Positions 1 to 5,759 of a stretch of 10,744 bases of DNA are shown here, piece after piece; positions within the stretch are counted from its first letter, which is position 1; each line of letters opens with the position of its first letter. The stretch spans positions 1-10,744 of the forward strand of contig JAPLPC010000405.1 in NCBI GenBank assembly GCA_026400425.1, in the 5' to 3' direction. The translations under genes were made by a program, and so were the position numbers. The stretch is from Hyphomicrobiales bacterium (GTDB lineage: Bacteria; Pseudomonadota; Alphaproteobacteria; Rhizobiales; Xanthobacteraceae). The notes beneath the pieces were generated by a model. It saw only the letters and a program-made list of their open reading frames with translations. It was not told the DNA's origin and ran no database searches.

Positions 1-89
1 CGCTCGGCGCCTTCGTCATCTACACGCTGATGATCGTGATCCTGCTCTGGCGTCCCAACGGCCTGTTCGGCCGCACGGCGGCGAGGTGA
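1..89 (+). CDS. livH: Branched-chain amino acid ABC transporter permease, LivH-type (C-terminal end only)
   Basis: This is the last 28 codons of a gene that starts before the window, read in the frame ending with TGA at 87-89. The peptide is a hydrophobic helix (LGAFVIYTLMIVILLW) followed by RPNGLFG, the usual ending of LivH/LivM-type inner-membrane permeases. It lies 4 bases before livM in the same direction, which fits the standard livH-livM order in which the two permeases form the membrane channel. The family call rests on a short tail plus context. It could in principle be another permease of the same superfamily. Confidence 0.8.
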   Translation, partial: LGAFVIYTLMIVILLWRPNGLFGRTAAR

Positions 90-93
90 GGGC

Positions 94-1110
94 ATGAGCG
101 CGGATTCCACCACCCATCCCGAAGTCGGCACCGTTCCCATGGCGGGCGCGCAGTGGCGCTGGCCGGAGGTTGCATTCTGGCTATGCGCGGCCGGCTGCAT
201 CCTGCTGTTCCCGAACCGCTACCTCATCCTCACCGAGATCGCGTGGCTGGCGCTGTTCGCGCTGTCGCTCGATCTGATCCTCGGCTATGCCGGCATTGTC
301 TCGCTCGGCCACGCCGCGTTCTTCGGCGTCGGTGGCTATTGCGCCGGCCTGCTGGCGCTGCATGGCATCGTCAAGGAGCCGGTGCTGGCGCTGCTTGTCG
401 CCGGCGGCGCCGCGATGCTGCTTGGCTTCGTCACCAGCTTCCTGGTGATCCGCGGCGTCGATCTCACGCGCTTGATGGTGACGCTCGGCATCGCGCTGCT
501 GCTGCGCGAACTCGCCAATAAATTCTCCAACATCACCGGCGGCTCCGATGGCCTGCAGGGGATCGAGATGCAGCCGATCCTCGGAATGTTCGCCTTCGAT
601 ATCTTCGGCAAGACCGGCTTCATCTATTGTCTGATCGTGCTGTTCGTCATGTTTTTGCTGGCGCGCCGCATCGTCAATTCGCCGTTCGGCCTGTCGCTGC
701 GGGCGATCCGCAACAATCCGCTGCGTGCCTCCGCCATCGGCATTCCCGTCAATCGCCGATTGATCGCCGTCTATACACTGGCGGCATTCTATGCGGGCGT
801 CGCCGGCGCGCTGTCGACGCAGACAACGGCGCTGGCCTCGCTCGACGGCTTCGCCTTCGATCGCTCGGCCGATCTGCTGCTGGTGCTGATCATCGGCGGC
901 ACCGGCTATCTCTATGGCGGATTGATCGGCGCCGTCGCCTTCAAACTGATGCAGGAATTCTTCTCCACCATCACCCCGCAATTCTGGCAGTTCTGGATCG
1001 GGGCGGTGCTGGTCATCATCGTGCTGATCGGCCGCGAGCGGCTGCATCGCTGGGCGATGCTGGTGCCGCGAATGATCTCGGCGAAATTTGCGCGGAGCGC
1101 CGCGCCATGA
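94..1110 (+). CDS. livM: Branched-chain amino acid ABC transporter permease, LivM-type
   Basis: This is a 338-residue polytopic inner-membrane permease, the second channel subunit of a Liv-type (HAAT) ABC importer. Hydrophobic segments lie near residues 26-40, 44-63, 67-90, 97-118, 126-139, 173-190, 222-240, 258-283 and 298-313. Family signatures are SLGHAAFFGVGGY (70-82), GGSDGLQGI (149-157) and the cytoplasmic coupling loop SPFGLSLRAIRNNPLRASAIG (196-216, EAA-like), which contacts the ATPase subunits. The ATG at 94 follows a GAGGTGAGGG purine tract that overlaps the end of livH, so translation is probably coupled. The stop overlaps the livG start (ATGA at 1107-1110). The N-terminal 25 residues are polar and variable. 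The gene is intact. The substrate could be branched-chain amino acids or any of the amides, aromatic acids or other small acids used by this family, and the permease alone does not tell which. Confidence 0.93.
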   Translation: MSADSTTHPEVGTVPMAGAQWRWPEVAFWLCAAGCILLFPNRYLILTEIAWLALFALSLDLILGYAGIVSLGHAAFFGVGGYCAGLLALHGIVKEPVLALLVAGGAAMLLGFVTSFLVIRGVDLTRLMVTLGIALLLRELANKFSNITGGSDGLQGIEMQPILGMFAFDIFGKTGFIYCLIVLFVMFLLARRIVNSPFGLSLRAIRNNPLRASAIGIPVNRRLIAVYTLAAFYAGVAGALSTQTTALASLDGFAFDRSADLLLVLIIGGTGYLYGGLIGAVAFKLMQEFFSTITPQFWQFWIGAVLVIIVLIGRERLHRWAMLVPRMISAKFARSAAP

Positions 1111-1859
1111 CCATCGCGCTGGAAACCACGAATCTCCAAAAGTCGTTCGGCGGATTGCGCGTCACTCGCGATCTCTCGCTCAAGGTGGCGGCGGGCGCGC
1201 GTCATGCGCTGATCGGCCCGAACGGCGCCGGCAAGACCACGGTGATCAATCTGCTCACCGGCGTGCTGAAGCCGAATTCGGGCCGTATCATCCTGGAAGG
1301 GACCGATATCACCGATCTGCCCGTGCATAAGCGCGTGCTGCGCGGCTTGTCGCGCACCTTCCAGATCAACCAACTGTATCCCGATCTCACCCCGCGCGAG
1401 ACCGTCGGTCTCGCGGTCTCCGAGCGCCTCGGCCATGGCGGTGACTGGTGGCGCCTGATGGGCTCGCGTCGCGACGTCAATGACGAGATCGCGGAGAATC
1501 TCGCGCGCTTCCATCTGCTCGATGTCATGAACGAACGCACGGCGACATTGCCTTATGGCAAGCAGCGGCTGCTGGAGATTGCGGTCGCCATCGCCACCAA
1601 GCCGCGCGTGTTGCTGCTCGACGAGCCCGCCGCCGGCGTGCCGGAGAGCGAACGGCATGATATCCTGGCGGCCGTTGCCAGCCTGCCGCGCGATGTCACG
1701 GTGCTGTTGATCGAGCACGACATGGATCTGGTGTTTTCGTTCGCCGATCGCATCTCGGTGCTGGTGAACGGCGCCATGCTGGTGGAAGGTGCGCCCGATG
1801 AGGTCGCGCGCGATCCGCAGGTGAAGGCGGTCTATCTGGGCGAGGGCGCCGATGTCTGA
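1107..1859 (+). CDS. livG: Branched-chain amino acid ABC transporter ATP-binding protein, LivG-type
   Basis: This is a 250-residue cytoplasmic ATPase subunit. Visible motifs are Walker A GPNGAGKTT (37-45), Q-loop Gln86 in RTFQ, an ABC signature written LPYGKQ (148-153), Walker B VLLLDEP (168-174, catalytic Glu173) and switch His204 in LIEHD. The length is normal for LivG. I start it at ATG 1107, which overlaps the livM stop by 4 bases. The same frame stays open back to 627, but that part lies inside livM and does not look like an ABC protein. Two details differ from the textbook LivG: the signature has Pro and Lys (LPYGKQ rather than the usual LSYGxQ form), and the D-loop reads AAGVPESE. All catalytic residues are present, so I expect an active ATPase. 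It pairs with LivF to drive the importer. Confidence 0.93.
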   Translation: MTIALETTNLQKSFGGLRVTRDLSLKVAAGARHALIGPNGAGKTTVINLLTGVLKPNSGRIILEGTDITDLPVHKRVLRGLSRTFQINQLYPDLTPRETVGLAVSERLGHGGDWWRLMGSRRDVNDEIAENLARFHLLDVMNERTATLPYGKQRLLEIAVAIATKPRVLLLDEPAAGVPESERHDILAAVASLPRDVTVLLIEHDMDLVFSFADRISVLVNGAMLVEGAPDEVARDPQVKAVYLGEGADV

Positions 1860-2610
1860 GCTCCTTGCCATCCATGAGCTGCGCGCCGGCTATGGCGAAG
1901 CCGTCGTCATTCCCAAAATGTCGCTGTCGCTCGGCGAAGGCCAGGTGCTGGCGCTGCTCGGCCGCAACGGCACCGGCAAGACCACGCTGATCAATTCCAT
2001 CGTCGGCGTCACCCGTCGCTTCGGCGGCACGATCAAGCTCGGCATCGACGACATCACCTCGCTGCGCGCGGATCAGCGTGCCCGCGCCGGCATCGGCTGG
2101 GTGCCGCAGGAGCGCAACATCTTCCGCTCGCTTACGGTGGAAGAGAACATGACTGCGGTGGCGCTGCCGGGCCCGTGGACCGTGCAAAAGGTCTACGAGA
2201 TGTTTCCGCGTCTCGAAGAGCGCAAGAGTAACTTCGGCAACCAGCTGTCCGGCGGCGAGCAGCAGATGCTGGCAGTGGGCCGGGCGCTGGTGCTCAATCC
2301 GAAGGTGCTGCTGCTGGACGAGCCGACCGAGGGGCTCGCCCCCATCATCGTCGAGGAATTGCTGGCGGCCATCGGCAAGATCTCGCGCATGTCGGGCATC
2401 TGTTCCATCATCGTGGAGCAGAATGCGCGAAAGATTCTGGGCCTGGCGGACCGCGTCGTGATATTGGAACGTGGCACCATCGTGCATGATGCGGCCAGTG
2501 CCGCGCTGAAGGCCGATCCCGCCGTGCTCGACCATTTCCTCGGTGTTGCCGGCGCCGCCGGTCACACCCAACACCGTCCAGCCGGCTCGCCCGGTGCGTC
2601 TACCCACTGA
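1852..2610 (+). CDS. livF: Branched-chain amino acid ABC transporter ATP-binding protein, LivF-type
   Basis: This is a 252-residue second ATPase of the importer. Motifs are Walker A GRNGTGKTT (37-45), the Q-loop in WVPQERN (83-89), a canonical signature LSGGEQQ (132-138) and Walker B VLLLDEP (152-158) followed by TEGLAP. The switch position is Gln190 (IIVEQNA), and Gln in place of His is normal for LivF. The start ATG at 1852 lies inside the end of livG, an 8-base overlap pointing to translational coupling. The last 20 residues (after HFLGVAG) are a low-complexity tail rich in Gly, Ala and Pro that extends beyond the usual LivF ending. The gene is otherwise typical and intact. It forms the LivGF heterodimer with the preceding product. 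Confidence 0.93.
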   Translation: MSELLAIHELRAGYGEAVVIPKMSLSLGEGQVLALLGRNGTGKTTLINSIVGVTRRFGGTIKLGIDDITSLRADQRARAGIGWVPQERNIFRSLTVEENMTAVALPGPWTVQKVYEMFPRLEERKSNFGNQLSGGEQQMLAVGRALVLNPKVLLLDEPTEGLAPIIVEELLAAIGKISRMSGICSIIVEQNARKILGLADRVVILERGTIVHDAASAALKADPAVLDHFLGVAGAAGHTQHRPAGSPGASTH

Positions 2611-2617
2611 TCATTCC

Positions 2618-2621
2618 GGAG
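2618..2621 (+). promoter_or_regulatory. Ribosome binding site that sets the core-MetE start
   Basis: A GGAG lies 8 bases before ATG 2630. The reading frame is open back to an ATG at 2543, but that would bury 68 bases in the end of livF with no comparable ribosome site, and the extra residues do not resemble the family. The site therefore favours 2630. Confidence 0.7.
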
Positions 2622-2629
2622 TATCGACC

Positions 2630-3748
2630 ATGCAAAGAACAAAAGCGCCGTTCCGTGCCGACGAGGTCGGCAGCCTGTTGCGCCCCGCTTCGATCAAGGA
2701 CGCGCGCGCCAAGCTCGAAAAGGGGGAGATCACCGCTGCCGATCTGCGCAAGGTCGAGGATCTCGAAATCGAGAAGGTGGTGCATCGCCAGGCATCGACC
2801 GGCCTCAAGCTCGCCACCGATGGTGAATTCCGTCGCTCGTGGTGGCATTTCGATTTCCTCGCCAAGCTGACCGGCTGCGAACTGTATCATCCCGAAACCG
2901 GCATCCAGTTCACCGGGGTGCAGACCCGTAACGATTCGATCCGGGTGATCAGCAAGCTCGATTTCCCCGACGATCATCCGATGCTCGACCACTTCCGCTT
3001 CCTCAAGAAGCATTGCGACACCGCAGGCGTCACCGCCAAGATGACGATCCCGTCGCCGGCCGTGCTGCATTTCCGCGGCGGCCGCAAGGCGATCTCGAAG
3101 GAGGTCTATCCGGACATCGAAACCTTCTTCGAGGATCTCGCCAAGACCTATCGCAAGGCCGTCAAGGCGTTCTACGACGCCGGTTGCCGCTACCTGCAAT
3201 TCGACGACACGGTCTGGGCCTATCTCTGCTCGGAAGACGAACTAAATAAGGTGCGTGCCCGCGGCGAGGATGCCGATAACCTGCAGCAGATCTATTCGCG
3301 CATCATCAATTACGCGATCGCCGAGCGCCCCGCCGATATGGTGATCACCACCCACGTGTGCCGCGGCAATTTCCGCTCCACCTGGATTTCTTCGGGTGGC
3401 TATGAGCCGGTGGCGGAAACGCTGCTCGCCGGTACCAACTACGACGGCTACTTCCTGGAATATGATTCGGACCGCGCCGGTGGTTTCGAGCCGCTGCGAT
3501 TCCTGCCGAAGGGCAACAAGGTCGTCGTGGTCGGCGTCATCACGTCGAAATTCGGCGAGCTGGAGAAGAAGGAAGACATCGTCGCCCGCTTGCAGGAAGC
3601 CGCGAAATTCGCGCCGCTGGAGCAATTGGCCGTGTCGCCGCAATGCGGTTTTGCCTCCACCGAAGAAGGCAACATCCTGAGCGAAGACGAGCAGTGGGCG
3701 AAATTGAAGCTCGCTGTGGATGTCGCCAACGAGCTATGGGGCAAGTAA
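2630..3748 (+). CDS. Core methionine synthase / zinc methyltransferase (MetE C-terminal domain family, YxjG/YxjH-like)
   Basis: This 372-residue cytoplasmic protein corresponds to the catalytic C-terminal barrel of cobalamin-independent methionine synthase without the N-terminal half. Family landmarks are the start RADEVGSLLRP (9-19), LATDGEFRRSWWHFDF (61-76) and DAGCRYLQFDDTVWA (184-198). The zinc-binding set is complete: His242 and Cys244 (HVC), Glu277 (FLEYD) and Cys339 (SPQCGF). Known relatives activate a thiol such as homocysteine on zinc. Most are annotated as methyltetrahydropteroyltriglutamate-homocysteine methyltransferases, although core-size members often cannot use methyl-folate. 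Epoxyalkane:coenzyme M transferases share the fold and size, so a transthiolase role is possible. It starts 19 bases after livF in the same direction, so it is probably cotranscribed with the importer, hinting that the imported compound is its methyl or thiol substrate or is made from it. The family call is firm and the reaction is uncertain. Confidence 0.88.
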   Translation: MQRTKAPFRADEVGSLLRPASIKDARAKLEKGEITAADLRKVEDLEIEKVVHRQASTGLKLATDGEFRRSWWHFDFLAKLTGCELYHPETGIQFTGVQTRNDSIRVISKLDFPDDHPMLDHFRFLKKHCDTAGVTAKMTIPSPAVLHFRGGRKAISKEVYPDIETFFEDLAKTYRKAVKAFYDAGCRYLQFDDTVWAYLCSEDELNKVRARGEDADNLQQIYSRIINYAIAERPADMVITTHVCRGNFRSTWISSGGYEPVAETLLAGTNYDGYFLEYDSDRAGGFEPLRFLPKGNKVVVVGVITSKFGELEKKEDIVARLQEAAKFAPLEQLAVSPQCGFASTEEGNILSEDEQWAKLKLAVDVANELWGK

Positions 3749-4532
3749 CGGCCGGCTTGTCGGCATGACGCTTCGGTTCAATCCGGTGTCCAAGCCATCT
3801 TCCTCGCCCGATTGGGCGCGGAGGGCGGGTAGTTTGATTTCGGAAATAAGATCGGCTGGATCGAGGGCGAAGGCGCTGATCAGGAAGCCCTGCACTGCAT
3901 CCGGAAACAATCCCGCAAGGCTCGGGTCGAGTTGATCGGCCGCGACGAGTCGTCCGGCGGTGTGGGCATCGATCGCTGCATTGGCCTGTGGAAGAAGCGC
4001 CGTATTGGCCGGGTTAGCTCTTAGTTGCTCCTTGAGCACCGCCCCTAGCGGGCGTCCTGCAGTGGCAACCAGGATCACCCGCAAATATCCATATGCCGCT
4101 GGGCCGCAGCGAGTGCCACCAATCCGCCCTCGCTGTGACCGAGGATCCATACGCATTGAACGTCCGTTTCCTGCCGCGCGACGTTTACCCAGGCGCGGAT
4201 GTCATCGACGTAATCGCTGATACTAACAGCATTGGCATCTTTCACAGCGCCTGCACTACCAAACATCCCTCGCTTGTCGATCCTGATCGACGTCACGCCC
4301 TCCGCAGCGAGTTCCTCTGCAAGATATTGGAATGTCGCAGATTTTACACCGAGCGGGTTGCTGCCATCCCGATCGGTAGGCCAGATCCGGGGATAATCAG
4401 AACGACAGGCGCTGAACTTTCAGCTGTACGGGTGATGGTGCCTTGCAGGGCGCTTTTTGTTCCCGGTGCCGAGATATTGGTTCCTGTCATTGATGCGACG
4501 GCAGCGGAGATAAGTGAGGTGGATACAATCAT
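3734..4532 (-). pseudogene. Alpha/beta hydrolase pseudogene (two frameshifts, C-terminal third missing)
   Basis: Three minus-strand pieces in different frames join into one serine hydrolase. From ATG 4532 it reads to VVLIIPGSG (the HG-like oxyanion strand) near 4385. One base appears lost near 4380, after which PTDRDGSNPLGVKSATFQYL continues in another frame. This runs through the nucleophile motif GHSEGG (about 4123-4140, Ser at 4132-4134) to MDICG. A second lost base near 4075-4081 (in a G run on the coding strand) moves the frame again to ILVATAGRPLGAVLKEQL and on to ISEIKLPAL near 3821. There family similarity ends. The part that should carry the catalytic Asp and His is absent, and the frame runs out in unrelated sequence overlapping the end of the convergent core-MetE gene. 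It lies 30 bases behind the 4563-5576 gene, so it was once the second gene of that unit. No active enzyme can be made. Confidence 0.85.
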
Positions 4533-4562
4533 CGGCGATCTCTCTAAGGCAAATAAGCGTCT

Positions 4563-5576
4563 TCACTCGGGCTCTAATGTGAGCAGGCTCCCGCCTGCCG
4601 CCTTCAATCGTGCCAGATAGGCGGCGCGATCGAGAACCTGGAATGGAAAATAAAGGCCAGGCTGCGTGGGCGCGCCGCCATCCAGACCCGCCAGCCGTTC
4701 CAGAATCATGCTGACGCCGAGAGCAGTCAGCGGTGCGGCTCCGCCGGGATGGAAGACCGCATGGCGCGCGCGGAGAGGGGAGCCCTGCCGATCTTCTCCG
4801 ATGAGCGAGATTAAGATCTCCGTCGATTTGGGCTCGCCCCGACGGCGCGATGAGGTCACGCCAGTTGCCAGGTCGAACTGGACACTGGAGGCGCCAGTGG
4901 CCGCAGCGAGGCCGGCAACGTCGATCGAGGAGAAGCCTATGCCGCTCATCCTGGCACCATCGATCGCGAAGAATTCGACTTTGGCAGCGTCACCGCTGCG
5001 CCACATATAGGCGCCATCCCGGCGGGTGAGGGCTGCAGGCATCAATCGTCCCAGTCGGGCGAAATCCTCCTCGACCGCAGGCCCGCCTTTATCGTCGTTA
5101 TCCACCAGAGCGCCAATTTTAATCTTGTGCAGCCGTCCGAAGGGTTTAGCAGCTTCCAGCGTTGCGACCGTGGTAGCGCCCACCAGCCATTCGTAGCCGA
5201 GCACGATAGCCGCTGAACCAGGGGCGAGCATGTAGGTCGCAACTTCCGGTGCGATCTCGAAGATTCCAGAAGATATACCGAGATGCGGTATTCCGCGTGA
5301 GTGGGCGAAGCGCAGGCTTGCGAGGCGTTCGTCCGAGTAAAACACGGCGACAGCCTTGGGGCGTCGATTGCCCAGACCGAGATCATCGGCCAACGCGTCG
5401 ATTTTGACCCCCTCGGCTTGATTGATCTCTTCCGCCGCTTCGCGGGCTTTCGCCAAGTCTCGTCCGCCGATCAGTAGGGGAACGTCGGAATACGCTGAAC
5501 GCAGAGCGCGGGCCGTGAGTCGACCGATGGCGCCCGTCCCTCCGACGAGCAGAATGGGTTCTGACGTTAAGGCCAT
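4563..5576 (-). CDS. Saccharopine dehydrogenase-like NAD(P)-dependent oxidoreductase
   Basis: This is a 337-residue protein with an N-terminal Rossmann domain: ILLVGGTGAIGR with the dinucleotide loop Gly12-Gly-Thr-Gly-Ala-Ile-Gly18, then a second strand with GGRDLAKAREAA typical of the saccharopine dehydrogenase NADP-binding domain. The middle and C-terminal parts (GISSGIFEIAPEV, GYEWLVGATT, RARHAVFHPGG) fit the broader family of predicted reductases. I see no evidence for true lysine metabolism. The start is set at ATG 5576 because GGGAGGACAG stands directly before it. An in-frame ATG at 5612 would add 12 residues without a good ribosome site. It diverges from the ALS-like gene across 183 bases and was followed by the hydrolase pseudogene, so it may act on a product of the ThDP enzyme (inference). 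The gene is intact. The exact substrate is unknown. Confidence 0.8.
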   Translation of the reverse strand: MALTSEPILLVGGTGAIGRLTARALRSAYSDVPLLIGGRDLAKAREAAEEINQAEGVKIDALADDLGLGNRRPKAVAVFYSDERLASLRFAHSRGIPHLGISSGIFEIAPEVATYMLAPGSAAIVLGYEWLVGATTVATLEAAKPFGRLHKIKIGALVDNDDKGGPAVEEDFARLGRLMPAALTRRDGAYMWRSGDAAKVEFFAIDGARMSGIGFSSIDVAGLAAATGASSVQFDLATGVTSSRRRGEPKSTEILISLIGEDRQGSPLRARHAVFHPGGAAPLTALGVSMILERLAGLDGGAPTQPGLYFPFQVLDRAAYLARLKAAGGSLLTLEPE

Positions 5577-5580
5577 CTGT

Positions 5581-5585
5581 CCTCC
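5581..5585 (-). promoter_or_regulatory. Ribosome binding site that sets the start of the dehydrogenase
   Basis: On the minus strand GGAGG lies 4 bases before ATG 5576. It falls inside the longer open frame from 5612, so it decides for the shorter protein. Confidence 0.65.
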
Positions 5586-5711
5586 CGGCATAGTAACTCT
5601 CCGGTAACGCAAGGACGCGCACCGCGAAGTGCGAACGGGTGGCGCGGCGATCGAGTTCCTGTCGGAGAGGACGGGCTTTTCGTCGCACCAAACCTATTCG
5701 ATCCCGCAAAA

Positions 5712-5737
5712 GGGGCCTAATTGTTCAATAAGGTCCC
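5712..5737. promoter_or_regulatory. 26-base inverted repeat, likely operator between two divergent genes
   Basis: GGGGCCTAATTG at 5712-5723 faces CAATAAGGTCCC at 5726-5737 across two bases (TT). Ten of the twelve positions pair by Watson-Crick rules. The mismatches are 5715/5734 (G-T) and 5719/5730 (A-A). The core ATTG-TT-CAAT is perfect. It ends 22 bases before ATG 5760 in the region between the dehydrogenase and the ALS-like gene. The size and symmetry fit binding by a dimeric regulator (for example GntR, TetR or MarR type). No regulator gene for it is visible next to it. An RNA hairpin in the 5' leader of the ALS-like gene is the alternative. Confidence 0.5.
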
Positions 5738-5759
5738 GTGCAGAGTGAGGAGCTAGGCC

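Noticed and set aside
181..1047. Long minus-strand open frame (288 codons) opposite livM
   Set aside because: It mirrors the GC-rich codon pattern of livM, is very rich in Gln, Asp and Arg, and matches no family. LivM motifs on the other strand are clear.
627..1106. N-terminal extension of livG in its own frame back to 627
   Set aside because: It overlaps livM and has no ABC character. The ATGA overlap at 1107 is the normal start for this operon type.
912..1871. Minus-strand open frame of 319 codons opposite livG
   Set aside because: It is antisense to livG, which has full ABC motifs, and its composition is typical of a shadow frame.
1696..2607. Minus-strand open frame of 303 codons opposite livF
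   Set aside because: It lies opposite an unmistakable ATPase and has no recognisable domain or ribosome site.
2543..2629. Upstream start for the core-MetE gene
   Set aside because: It would overlap livF and lacks a ribosome site. GGAG before 2630 and the family N-terminus support the later start.
3749..3770. Possible terminator after core-MetE (GCCG...CGGC)
   Set aside because: The stem is four base pairs with no following T run, and it lies at a probable recombination junction.
4093..4620. Plus-strand open frame of 175 codons
   Set aside because: It is opposite the hydrolase pseudogene, whose minus-strand pieces carry recognisable hydrolase motifs. The plus-strand product resembles nothing.
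5618..5633. Small hairpin CGCAC-N6-GTGCG in the leader of the dehydrogenase gene
   Set aside because: It has only five base pairs in GC-rich sequence and no poly-T, so it is not enough to call a terminator or riboswitch.
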